A stretch of DNA of 64,000 bases, taken from Burkholderia dolosa (GTDB taxonomy: Bacteria > Pseudomonadota > Gammaproteobacteria > Burkholderiales > Burkholderiaceae). This document shows, piece after piece, positions 38,607 through 46,720 of the stretch; position 1 is the stretch's first letter, and each line of letters begins with the position of its first letter. The notes beneath the pieces are model-generated. The model was given only the letters and a program-made list of their open reading frames with translations. It had not been told where the DNA came from and did not search any database. The translations under genes were made by a program, and so were the position numbers. Location: NCBI RefSeq assembly GCF_902499135.1, contig NZ_CABVPR010000012.1, positions 1 to 64,000 on the forward strand, given 5' to 3'.

Positions 38607-39347
38607 ATGAACGCATCGGAACAGAAGGTCGCCCTCGTCACGGGCTCGTCGCGCGGAATCGGCGCGGAAATCGCCCGCCGGCTCGCCGCCGACGGATTCG
38701 ACGTCGTCGTCAATTACGCGGGCAACGGGGACGCCGCGCGCGACGTGGTCGACGCGATCGTCGCCGTCGGCGGCCGCGCGGTCGCGGTGCAGGCGGACGT
38801 GGCGGATCCGGCCGCGGTGGCCGCGATGTTCGACACGGCGGCGCAGACGTTCGGCGGCATCGACGTGGTCGTCAACAGCGCGGGCGTGATGAAGCTCGCG
38901 CCGATCGCCGAGTTCGACGACGCGATGTTCGACGAGACGATCGCAATCAACCTGAAGGGCACGTTCAACGTGTGCCGCGAAGCGGCGACGCGTGTGCGCG
39001 ACGGCGGCCGCATCGTCAACCTGTCGACGAGCGTGATCGGCACGCGGATGCCAACCTACGGCGTGTACGTCGCGAGCAAGGCGGCCGTCGAAAGCCTCAC
39101 GCAAGTGCTCGCGCAGGAGATGCGCGGGCGCGGCATCCGCGTGAACGCCGTCGCGCCGGGACCGGTCGCGACCGAGCTGTTCCTGCGCGGCAAGACGCCG
39201 GAGCTGATCGACCGGCTCGCGAAGCTGAATCCGCTCGAGCGGCTCGGCCAGCCCGACGACATCGCGGCGGTCGTGGCGTTCCTCGCGGGGCCCGACGGCG
39301 CATGGATCAACGGCCAGATCCTGCGTGCGAACGGCGGCATGTGCTGA
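38607..39347 (+). CDS. Short-chain dehydrogenase/reductase
   Basis: 246 residues. A Rossmann fold with the NAD(P) motif TGSSRGIG (about residues 12-19), NSAG at about 90, and the catalytic YVASK (Tyr about 152, Lys about 156). The C-terminal GQILRANGGM is the usual end of FabG-like members. The Arg at the end of the first motif and absence of an acidic residue after strand 2 favour NADPH. The substrate is unknown. It is divergent from a LysR gene and has AAGGAG before the ATG. Confidence 0.9.
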   Translation: MNASEQKVALVTGSSRGIGAEIARRLAADGFDVVVNYAGNGDAARDVVDAIVAVGGRAVAVQADVADPAAVAAMFDTAAQTFGGIDVVVNSAGVMKLAPIAEFDDAMFDETIAINLKGTFNVCREAATRVRDGGRIVNLSTSVIGTRMPTYGVYVASKAAVESLTQVLAQEMRGRGIRVNAVAPGPVATELFLRGKTPELIDRLAKLNPLERLGQPDDIAAVVAFLAGPDGAWINGQILRANGGMC

Positions 39348-39503
39348 CGCACGCGAACCGGTGAAGCGGTCGCGCGGCCGGCTCGGTCACATCCGGCCGC
39401 GCGCGGCGACAGCCGATATCCGGGGCGCGTGCCGTTCGCTCGAATCGGCTGCGACGATCGGCTGGCGCCGCTCGGCAGCGTCCGACGCGCGGCACCGCGC
39501 GCA

Positions 39504-39552
39504 CGTCTGTACGTCTGCACATCCGCACGTCGGCACATCCACACATCGACGC
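39504..39552. repeat. Degenerate short tandem repeat
   Basis: A series of imperfect units of the type GTCTGCACATCCGCAC, GTCGGCACATCCACAC. It lies just downstream of the convergent hydrolase and dehydrogenase ends, in a 208-base interval without a gene. Confidence 0.5.
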
Positions 39553-39555
39553 AAA

Positions 39556-40446
39556 TCACCCGCGCTCGCAAAACGCGATCACCGCATCGGCGACCGCCGC
39601 CGGCGCCTCGCGCTGCGGAAAGTGCCCGACGCCGTCGAGCACCTGCCGCTCGTAGCGTCCGGCGAAGAAGCGCTCGCGGCCGGCCGAACTGTCCGGGTGG
39701 TTGCACGCGTCCGCGCCGCCGTGCAGCACGAGCGTCGGCACCGACAGGACCGGCGCCGGATTCAGCCGCGCGTCGTCGTCCGCATAAGCCGGCGCCCCGG
39801 GCGCGAATCCCCAGCGATGCCGGTACGAGTGCAGCACGACGTCGATCCAGTCGGGCCCGTCGAACGCGGCGGCGGCCGCATCGAAGTCGGCGTCGCGATA
39901 CCAGCCGGGCGGCGACCATGTCTCCCACATCAGGCGCGCGAACGCGCGGCGATCGTCGCGCAGCGCCTGCTCGCCGCGCGGCGTCGCCATGAACCAGTGA
40001 TACCAGTAGTTGCGCGCCTGCTGGAGCGACAGCGGCTGGCGCGGATCGTTGGTGCCGTATCCGACCGACAGCATCACCAGATGCGACGCGGCGCCGTCGC
40101 GCAGCCCGCACGCATTGGCGGCCGCACGCGCGCCCCAGTCGTGCCCGACCAGCACCGGCCGCTCGACGCCGAGCGCATCGACGAACTCGAGCAGGTCGCG
40201 GCCCAGCGCCGCGAGCTGGCCGCTGCGCGGCACCGACGCGTCGCGAAACCGGGTCGGCGCAAAGCCGCGCAGCGCGGGCGCAAGCACGCGGTAGCCGTGC
40301 GCGGCCAGCGCATCGGCGACCGGCGTCCAGCCGACCGCGCTGTCCGGCCAGCCGTGCAGCAGCACGGCCACGCGCTCGCCGCGCGGGTTCCATTCGAGAT
40401 AGGCGATATCGAGCGATGCAGTGAGCGCATGCGCATAAGCGGTCAT
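39556..40446 (-). CDS. Alpha/beta hydrolase (epoxide hydrolase-like)
   Basis: 296 residues. The oxyanion region is VLLHGWPDSAVGW and the nucleophile elbow is VGHDWGARAA, with aspartate rather than serine as nucleophile. The late histidine lies in VGHFPQREAP. An Asp nucleophile with the HGWP motif points to epoxide hydrolase or haloalkane dehalogenase relatives. The substrate is unknown. It is divergent from a LysR-like gene that lacks part of its DNA-binding domain (see the entry at 40553). Confidence 0.86.
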   Translation of the reverse strand: MTAYAHALTASLDIAYLEWNPRGERVAVLLHGWPDSAVGWTPVADALAAHGYRVLAPALRGFAPTRFRDASVPRSGQLAALGRDLLEFVDALGVERPVLVGHDWGARAAANACGLRDGAASHLVMLSVGYGTNDPRQPLSLQQARNYWYHWFMATPRGEQALRDDRRAFARLMWETWSPPGWYRDADFDAAAAAFDGPDWIDVVLHSYRHRWGFAPGAPAYADDDARLNPAPVLSVPTLVLHGGADACNHPDSSAGRERFFAGRYERQVLDGVGHFPQREAPAAVADAVIAFCERG

Positions 40447-40552
40447 CGTGTCCTCCGTTGGGTCGATCCGATCGCTCGATGGTAGGCCGCCGTCTCATCA
40501 CGATTCGCGGAGTATCATCACACATTCATCAAATATTGCGTTGAATTGTCCG

Positions 40553-41359
40553 ATGGACCCGCTGACCGATCCCGCGTCGACGTCGCTCGACATCGCGCTG
40601 CTGCGCACCTTCCTCGAAGTGGTCGACAGCCGCGGCTTCGCGCCGGCGGCCGAACGGCTCGCGCTGACGCCGGCCGGCGACACGCTGTACGCGTACGCGC
40701 GCAACATCGTCGACATGGAGCGCGAAGTGCGCGCGCGGCTGCGCGGCGCGCCGGCGCACGGGCGGCTGCGCGTCGGCGCGTCGGAGGATTTCGCCGGCGC
40801 GTGGCTGCCGCACGTGTTGCGCACGTTTCGCGATCACCATCCGTACGCGTCGATCGAGCTGAAGGTCGGAATCACCGCGTCGCTGCTGCGCGAGCAGACG
40901 CTCGGCCGCCTCGACGTCGTGTTCGGCAAGCAATGCAGGCACGTCGATGCGGCCGGCGAGCTGCTGTGGGAAGAGCCGCTCGTGTGGGCGTTCGCGGCGG
41001 ACGTGTCGCTCAATCACGGGCGCGAAGTGCCGCTCGCGCTGTTTCCCGAACCGTGCGTCTATCGCGAAGCCGCGGTGTCGGCGCTCGCCGCGTCGCTGCG
41101 GCCGTTTCGCGTGCTGTTCGAGAGTGCGAGCATGGCCGGCTGCGTGTCGGCCGCGCTCGCGGGCTTCGCGGTCACGGCACTCGCGCGCAGCCAGCTGCGC
41201 GACGGGCTGCGCGCGTGCGGGCCAGAGGACGGGCTGCCCGCGTTGCCGGCCGCGCGGTTTTACGCGTTCGCGGCGAAGCCGGGCGGCACCGCGGCCGCAC
41301 TGATCGACGCGGTGCGGGAAACCGGGCGAAGCACGCAGTTCGCTGCCGTGCCGGGCTGA
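40553..41359 (+). CDS. LysR-type protein with internal deletion of the recognition helix
   Basis: 268 residues. The first DNA-binding helix and part of the second are intact (LRTFLEVVDSRGFAPAAERLAL), but the sequence jumps directly to TPAGDTLYAYARNIVDME. Normal LysR proteins have about 33 residues between these points, holding the recognition helix and the wing. The effector domain (LRVGASEDFAGAWLPHVLR to the end) appears complete and in frame. The protein should still fold and dimerise through the effector domain, but DNA binding is doubtful. It could be a pseudogene or a dominant-negative form. Confidence 0.8.
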   Translation: MDPLTDPASTSLDIALLRTFLEVVDSRGFAPAAERLALTPAGDTLYAYARNIVDMEREVRARLRGAPAHGRLRVGASEDFAGAWLPHVLRTFRDHHPYASIELKVGITASLLREQTLGRLDVVFGKQCRHVDAAGELLWEEPLVWAFAADVSLNHGREVPLALFPEPCVYREAAVSALAASLRPFRVLFESASMAGCVSAALAGFAVTALARSQLRDGLRACGPEDGLPALPAARFYAFAAKPGGTAAALIDAVRETGRSTQFAAVPG

Positions 41360-41418
41360 CATGGCGCCGCGGTCCGAACAGGCCGCGCATGTTCGCGCCG
41401 TTCGGGAGCGTCGGCCGT

Positions 41419-42348
41419 TCAGCCTCGCTCGGCGTCGGGAGCCGTCTGCGTCAACGCATCGGCCATCAGCTCGCCGAACCATTCGACGAACGCGTTGAGC
41501 CGCCGCGACCGGTGCCGGCGGTGCGGATACACGGCCGATACGTCCATCGGCGCCGCGCGATAACGCGGCATCACCTCGACGAGCGCGCCGCTGTCGAGCA
41601 AGTGCGCGACGTCGAAGCGCGGAATCTGGATCAGCCCCATTCCGGCGATGCAGCTCGCGATATAGGTTTCGGCGTTGTTGACGATCACGCGGCTCGGCAG
41701 CGGCAGCGCGTGCCGCGCGCCGTCCACGCAGTATTCCCAGTCGAGCGCGCGTCCGGTGGTCGGCGACGCATAGCCGATCGCCCGATGTCCGTTCGCGAGC
41801 GCGTCCGGATGCTCGGGCACGCCGCATTCGCGCAGGTAATCGGGGCTCGCGCAGTTGATCAGCTCGAAGTGCCCGAGCGGCCGAACGACGAGGCTGCTGT
41901 CCGCGAGACGCCCGACGCGGATCGCGCAGTCGACGCCTTCCTGCACGAGATCGATCGAGCGGTCGGTCGAGCCGAGCGCCAATTGCAGCTTCGGATAGCG
42001 GCGAAACAGCGCGGGCAGCGCAGGCGCGATCACACGGCGCGCGATCCGGCTCGGCACGTCGACGTTCAGCCGCCCGACCACGTCGCGACCGCGACGCCGG
42101 AACAGGCGGTCGAGCTCGTCGGCTTCCGCGAGCAGGCGCCGGCCGCGCTCGACGAGCAACGTGCCGTCCGCGGTCAGCTGGACCTGCCGTGTCGTGCGGT
42201 GCAGCAGCCGCGTGCCGAGCCCCGTCTCGAGTTGCTGAACGGCGGCGGACACGGTCGCGCGCGGCACGTCCAGCGCGTGCGCGGCCTTGATGAAGCTGCC
42301 CATTTCGGCAACCTGAAGGAAGATTCTGACCTGATCCAGCTTGTCCAT
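41419..42348 (-). CDS. LysR family transcriptional regulator
   Basis: 309 residues. The HTH is intact (MDKLDQVRIFLQVAEMGSF, VPRATVSAAVQQLE). The effector domain is of the CrgA/DmlR-like branch (VDCAIRVGRLADSSLVVRPL). The ATG at 42348 matches the family start; the longer open frame upstream is arginine-rich and unlikely. A short-chain dehydrogenase gene lies upstream on the same strand. Confidence 0.88.
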   Translation of the reverse strand: MDKLDQVRIFLQVAEMGSFIKAAHALDVPRATVSAAVQQLETGLGTRLLHRTTRQVQLTADGTLLVERGRRLLAEADELDRLFRRRGRDVVGRLNVDVPSRIARRVIAPALPALFRRYPKLQLALGSTDRSIDLVQEGVDCAIRVGRLADSSLVVRPLGHFELINCASPDYLRECGVPEHPDALANGHRAIGYASPTTGRALDWEYCVDGARHALPLPSRVIVNNAETYIASCIAGMGLIQIPRFDVAHLLDSGALVEVMPRYRAAPMDVSAVYPHRRHRSRRLNAFVEWFGELMADALTQTAPDAERG

Positions 42349-42530
42349 CGGCGGGAAACGTAGGGGGACGAACGCGCGCCGGCGGCGCGGCAACGCCGGC
42401 GGCACCGACACGAAGCGGGCGCGCGGCTTCGTGCCGGCGCTCCCGCCCATTGTCCACGCAAACGATCCATTGCGGCGCGTTAGCCGCCGCAGCGCCCGTC
42501 GCTTCGTCGTCCGGCCGCTGCGTCGTCGCT

Positions 42531-42565
42531 CGCCGATCGCCGATCGCCGAGCGCCGAGCGCCGCT
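42531..42565. repeat. Five 7-bp units of the CGCCGAN type
   Basis: Consecutive units cgccgat, cgccgat, cgccgag, cgccgag, cgccgct run into the stop codon of the dehydrogenase gene at 42564. Unit length 7 is not a multiple of three, so copy-number change here would alter the 3' end only if it reached the coding frame. The rest of 42349-42530 shows no gene. Confidence 0.7.
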
Positions 42566-43337
42566 ACTTCGTCGTGTAGCCGCCGTTGATCAGGATCGTC
42601 TGGCCGGTGATCCACCAGCCGTCCGTCACCAGATGACGAATGAATGGCACGACGTCCTCGATGTCGGTGAGCCCCGTCTTGCTGAACGGCGACAGCGCAG
42701 CCGCGGTCTTGTGATACGCGACCGCATCGGCGCCTTCGGCCGGATAGAAGAACGGCGTGTCCATCGGGCCCGGCCCGACCGCCGTCACCGAAATCCCGCG
42801 CGCGCCGTATTCCTTCGCAGCCGCGCGCGTGAAGTGCTCGACCGGCGCCTTCGATCCCTCGTATGCCGCGTAGAACGGCGTGAACGCGCCGAGCAGCGAC
42901 GTGACGAGCGTGACCAGCTTGCCGTGATCCTCGAGGTGACGCCCCGCTTCCTTGACGAAGAAGAACGCGGACTTGCTGTTGACCGCGAACATCTCGTCGT
43001 ATTCCGCTTCGGTGATCTCGGTGAACGGCTTCTTCAGCACCTTGCCGACGGTGTTGATCGCGATGTCGATCTTGCCGAAGCGCCGCTTCGTGTCGTCGAA
43101 CAGCTTCTCGACCGCCGCAGCCGTCGTCAGGTCGCCCTGGAACGTCTCAGCGTCCGCGCCGGCGGCGCGCACCGCGGCCGCGGTCTCTTCGGCCTGCGCG
43201 CGCGTCGACGCGCTGTTGTAGTGGATCGCCACCGCCTTCGCGCCGTGGCCGGCCAGATCGCGGGCGAGCAGTCCGCCGAGGTTTTTCGCGCCGCCGGCGA
43301 TCAGCACGACCTTGTCTGCGAGCGTGTGAGTGGCCAT
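42564..43337 (-). CDS. Short-chain dehydrogenase/reductase
   Basis: 257 residues. The cofactor-binding motif is GGAKNLGG (about residues 15-22), an atypical glycine pattern for the family. The catalytic Tyr and Lys are in YEGSK (about residues 158-162). HYNSAS after strand 2 lacks the acidic residue of NAD-specific enzymes, suggesting NADPH. The substrate is unknown. The start at 43337 has GGAG-like purines upstream. It lies upstream of a LysR gene on the same strand. Confidence 0.9.
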   Translation of the reverse strand: MATHTLADKVVLIAGGAKNLGGLLARDLAGHGAKAVAIHYNSASTRAQAEETAAAVRAAGADAETFQGDLTTAAAVEKLFDDTKRRFGKIDIAINTVGKVLKKPFTEITEAEYDEMFAVNSKSAFFFVKEAGRHLEDHGKLVTLVTSLLGAFTPFYAAYEGSKAPVEHFTRAAAKEYGARGISVTAVGPGPMDTPFFYPAEGADAVAYHKTAAALSPFSKTGLTDIEDVVPFIRHLVTDGWWITGQTILINGGYTTK

Positions 43338-43427
43338 CGTGGACTCCTTTTTCTCGTTGAACGAAGTTCGGAGTGTAGGCACGCGCAGCGCGCCGGTCAG
43401 CCACGTGCGGCTGGATGGATTATCCAG

Positions 43428-43451
43428 AAAAGCGCGCCAATCCGGCGCGCC
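43428..43451 (-). terminator. Intrinsic terminator after the DinB gene
   Basis: On the minus strand GGCGCGC (complement of 43444-43450... arms 43432-43438 and 43444-43450) forms a 7-bp stem with a 5-base loop followed by TTTTC. It would end transcripts from dinB, which stops at 43522. Confidence 0.6.
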
Positions 43452-43521
43452 GAAGTGCGGCTTGCCGCACCGACGAGCGCGCCGGAATTCGCCGGTGACG
43501 ATGCGCGCCGCGCCGGCTGCG

Positions 43522-44022
43522 TCAGCGCGCGTGCAGATGCGAGTCGATCTTGCCGAGCAGCCACTGCATGCCGGCCAGATGCTGCTGATCGTGGCTGCAC
43601 AGATAGTGGACGAGGCCGCGCACCGTCAGCGCGCCGTAGCCTTCGAACTCGCCGGTGCGCGCGAACTGCTCGGGCGTCGTGCGGGCGAGCAGTTCGACCG
43701 TCTCGCGCCGCGCTTCGCGGATCGCGGCGAGCACGTCGGACGCGTGGGCCGCATCGTAGCGGCGCTCGATCGCGAGCGCATCGCCGTCGATCGACACGAG
43801 CAGCGGATGATCCTCTTCGAGCATCCGCCGCAGCCGCACGTGGTAGCCATCGATTTCGATGTCGCGTACGTGGCACAGCTGGCCGAGCGGCGAGAAATGC
43901 TCGCTCGGCATCCCGGTCCAGTCGTCGGGCGTCCAGCGCGCGTAGCCGTCCGGAACGGCGGCGAAGTGCGCTTCGAGCTGGCGGGGAAAATCGGCGAGTG
44001 CGTCGAGCGTCGTGCGATTCAT
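43522..44022 (-). CDS. DinB family protein
   Basis: 166 residues, all helical. Metal-binding histidines of the DinB/YfiT four-helix fold are seen in CHVRDIEIDGYH (about residues 50-61) and HDQQHLAG (about 145-152). Members act as metal-dependent thiol transferases or have unknown functions. It follows copC on the same strand by 62 bases. No substrate can be assigned. Confidence 0.85.
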   Translation of the reverse strand: MNRTTLDALADFPRQLEAHFAAVPDGYARWTPDDWTGMPSEHFSPLGQLCHVRDIEIDGYHVRLRRMLEEDHPLLVSIDGDALAIERRYDAAHASDVLAAIREARRETVELLARTTPEQFARTGEFEGYGALTVRGLVHYLCSHDQQHLAGMQWLLGKIDSHLHAR

Positions 44023-44084
44023 GGGAACACTCCGTGTCGGTCGAGCGGCGGCATGCGCGGGACCGCGTGCCGCCGCCGTGGCGG

Positions 44085-44471
44085 TCACTTCACGCTGAAG
44101 CGGTAGACGCCTTGCGTGCGATGTCCATCGGTCGCGACGGCGACCCATTTCACCGTATAGGCGCCGGCACCGACGGCCGTCAGCGGCACCGTCATCCGTT
44201 TGCGGTTCGCGTCGTCGACGCGCGCGCGGCCTTCCGATACCGTGCGGCCGGCGCCGTCGGCGACGACGATCGAGCTGAACGCCGGCTCGAGCGGCTCGGT
44301 GAAATCGATCGTGACGGCGGCCGGTGCGGCGCTCAATGTCGCGTTGGCGGCCGGATCGCTGGTCGCGACATGCGCGTGCGCGAATGCCGCGGACGAAATC
44401 GTCGCGGCGAGCACCGCGGCGGCCGCGCGGCGGCCGAGCCTGAAAGCGAGCGGGAACGAATCGAAATGCAT
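44085..44471 (-). CDS. CopC domain copper-binding protein
   Basis: 128 residues. A signal peptide (LGRRAAAAVLAATISSAAFA) would release a mature protein beginning HAHVATSDP, and the N-terminal histidine is a typical Cu(II) ligand. The second site residues lie in ATDGHRTQGVYRF. The family carries copper in the periplasm and is often fused to or followed by the inner-membrane CopD. No copD, copA or regulator is adjacent. The start at 44471 was chosen to place the signal peptide at the N terminus. Confidence 0.88.
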   Translation of the reverse strand: MHFDSFPLAFRLGRRAAAAVLAATISSAAFAHAHVATSDPAANATLSAAPAAVTIDFTEPLEPAFSSIVVADGAGRTVSEGRARVDDANRKRMTVPLTAVGAGAYTVKWVAVATDGHRTQGVYRFSVK

Positions 44472-44569
44472 GGGGTTTCCGTAACGAGTGGACGAACGCC
44501 GCGCGCCGCGCAGCGCCTCGCAGCTTACCAGCGCCCGCACGTTCGTGCCGACGCGCGGACGCCGCTTGA

Positions 44570-44575
44570 TAGAAT
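44570..44575 (+). promoter_or_regulatory. Candidate -10 element upstream of rsuA
   Basis: TAGAAT lies nine bases before the rsuA ATG, so the transcript would have almost no leader. The -35 region is unclear. Confidence 0.35.
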
Positions 44576-44584
44576 GCGCGCGCT

Positions 44585-45301
44585 ATGGATCTCGAAAGCA
44601 TTCTCTACACGCAGGGCTTCGGCTCGCGCCGCCAGTGCCGCGGCCTGATCGAAGCGGGCCGCGTCGCCGTCGGCGGCGCGACTGCGACCGACCCGGACAC
44701 CGCATTCGACACCGACGGCCTCGTCTTCACGGTCGACGGCACCGCATGGCCGTTCCACGCGCGCGCGTATCTCACGCTGAACAAGCCGGCCGGCTACGAA
44801 TGCTCGCGCGATCCGCAGCATCATGCGAGCGTGTTCAGCCTGCTGCCCGCGCCGCTCGTCGCGCGCGGCGTGCAATGCGTCGGCCGCCTCGATCAGGACA
44901 CGACGGGCCTGCTGCTGCTGTCCGACGACGGCCAGTTCGTCCACGCGTACACGTCGCCGAAGCGCAAGGTGCCGAAGACCTACGTCGCGACCGTGCGTCA
45001 CCCGCTCAGCGATACGCAGCTGCATACGCTGCGCACCGGCGTGCAGCTGCACGGCGAGCCGAAACCGATCGCCGCCGTGGCCGCCGATGCGCGCGACGCG
45101 CACACGCTCGTGCTGACCGTCGTCGAAGGCAAATACCACCAGGTGAAGCGGATGGTCGCGGCGGTCAGCAACCGCGTCGACGCGCTGCACCGCGAAAGCA
45201 TCGGCGGACTGACGTTGCCGGACAACCTCGCGCCGGGCACGTGGCGCTGGCTCGACGAAGCGGAGCTCGCCGCGCTGCGCAATCCCGTCAAAACCCTGTA
45301 A
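44585..45301 (+). CDS. rsuA: Ribosomal small-subunit pseudouridine synthase A-like protein
   Basis: 238 residues. An N-terminal S4-like RNA-binding domain (GFGSRRQCRGLIEAGRVAV) precedes the catalytic RsuA/RluB-type domain. The catalytic aspartate lies in VGRLDQDTTGLLLLSDDG, and KYHQVKRM is the usual late motif. The family makes pseudouridine 516 in 16S rRNA; RluB/E/F relatives modify 23S rRNA, so the target site is inferred. It is divergent from copC. Confidence 0.9.
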   Translation: MDLESILYTQGFGSRRQCRGLIEAGRVAVGGATATDPDTAFDTDGLVFTVDGTAWPFHARAYLTLNKPAGYECSRDPQHHASVFSLLPAPLVARGVQCVGRLDQDTTGLLLLSDDGQFVHAYTSPKRKVPKTYVATVRHPLSDTQLHTLRTGVQLHGEPKPIAAVAADARDAHTLVLTVVEGKYHQVKRMVAAVSNRVDALHRESIGGLTLPDNLAPGTWRWLDEAELAALRNPVKTL

Positions 45302-45405
45302 GGGAAAATCCGCACGGTCGTTCGGCGCTCGCACGCGTCGCGGCCGCAAGTTCCCCCGCTATACTGAAATCACAAGTTGTACGAGCGGCATGCAGGGGGG
45401 ACATC

Positions 45406-45594
45406 ATGAACATCAATCATTCTTTCGAACTGTCGTCCGTGATGATCGCGTTCGCGATCGTCGGCGCCGTCGCGATCGGCACGCTGCTGACCGCGATGCA
45501 TCTGAAGCGCAAATACCACCCGAACCTGATCGGCGCACTCATCGGCGCGCTGCTCTGTTTCCTGCTGATCGAGGCGCTACCGGCGCTGACGTGA
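45406..45594 (+). CDS. Small membrane protein, function unknown
   Basis: 62 residues with two hydrophobic segments (SVMIAFAIVGAVAIGTLL and LIGALIGALLCFLLIEALP) separated by a short basic loop HLKRKYHP. GGGGGG lies five bases upstream of the ATG as ribosome-binding site, and TATACT at 45360 is a possible -10. The last 18 bases overlap the 3' end of the convergent epimerase gene. I do not recognise the family. Confidence 0.75.
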   Translation: MNINHSFELSSVMIAFAIVGAVAIGTLLTAMHLKRKYHPNLIGALIGALLCFLLIEALPALT

Positions 45595-46614
45595 CGCGCC
45601 GCCCGGCGCGAGCGTTTGAAGGAAATCGTCTACGGTCGGATAGCGCAACGTCACGCACAATTCGTCCTTCAGCCGGGCGTTGGACAGACGCCGCGACTCG
45701 CGCATGAACGACAGCAGCGTCGGCTCGAGCTGGCGTTCGGCGTCCGCGCGGCTCACGCGCGGCGGCGTCGGCAACCCGAACGCGTGCGCGACGCGATCGA
45801 AATACTCTCCCATCCGCAGTTCGCTGTCGTCCGACGCGTGCACGACGCGCGCCGGCCTGCCGCGCTGCGCGACGCGGCGCAGAATCGCCGCGAGGTCGTC
45901 CGCGTGGATGTGATTCGTATAGACGTCGTCGGCTGCGTCGAGCGCGGGCGTGCCGCGTTCGAGCCGCGCGAGCGGTAGCCGGTTCTCCGCATAGATGCCG
46001 GGGATACGCACGATACGGGCCGACAGCACGCCGCGAGCGGTGGCCGCGCGCAGCTGGCGCTCCGCCGACACGCGCCGGAACGCCCGCGGATTCGCGGGCT
46101 GCAGCGGATGTGTCTCGTCGATGCGCGCGCCGCCGCAATCGCCGTAAACGCCGGTCGTGCTCGCGTAGACCAGCGTCGGCGCGCGAAGACCGTCGGGTAC
46201 AATACGCGCTGCCCGAACGGGCGCGCTGCCGCGCTGCGCAACGGCACGCACCGTTCGGAACCGGCCGGGTCGCAGCGTCGACGGCGCTGCCGGCCGCCGC
46301 GCGGGCACGGTCAATGCGGCGATCAGCGCGCGCGTGCGGCGATCGTCCTGGCCGTCCGGCTGGGGCGGCGCGAGATGCAGGATCGTGCGCGCCAGACCCG
46401 CGATGCGGCGCAGCGTCGCGGGCCGGTCGAGGTCGCCGACGATCGGCGTCACGCCCGCGGCGCGTAGCGCGTCGCGGCGGGCCGGATGGCTCGTCAGCGC
46501 GACGATCCGCAGGTTGCGCGGCGCGGCGCGCCATTGCGCGACGCAGCGCAGCCCGACGTCGCCGCAGCCGACGATCAATGCGCGCGGCCGGCGCAGGATT
46601 CGTGTCGCGATCAT
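45577..46614 (-). CDS. NAD-dependent epimerase/dehydratase-like protein
   Basis: 345 residues. An atypical short-chain dehydrogenase with the N-terminal dinucleotide motif VGCGDVGLR and the motif YASTTGVYGDCGG; the YxxxK motif is degenerate. It resembles YeeZ-type proteins of unknown substrate. An arginine/alanine-rich insertion of about 45 residues (starting near RRPAAPSTLRPG) precedes the YASTTG strand and looks poorly conserved. It converges with a small membrane-protein gene, overlapping by 18 bases. Confidence 0.82.
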   Translation of the reverse strand: MIATRILRRPRALIVGCGDVGLRCVAQWRAAPRNLRIVALTSHPARRDALRAAGVTPIVGDLDRPATLRRIAGLARTILHLAPPQPDGQDDRRTRALIAALTVPARRPAAPSTLRPGRFRTVRAVAQRGSAPVRAARIVPDGLRAPTLVYASTTGVYGDCGGARIDETHPLQPANPRAFRRVSAERQLRAATARGVLSARIVRIPGIYAENRLPLARLERGTPALDAADDVYTNHIHADDLAAILRRVAQRGRPARVVHASDDSELRMGEYFDRVAHAFGLPTPPRVSRADAERQLEPTLLSFMRESRRLSNARLKDELCVTLRYPTVDDFLQTLAPGGASRQRR

Positions 46615-46720
46615 GTTGGTTGCGAAATCAGTAGCCGTCGTTGCGCGGCGCGCAACGGGTTTGCATTGTAGCTGCCGTGCACGATCCGCACGGTCCCCAC
46701 ATTTTGTTCTAGTTGGTTCT

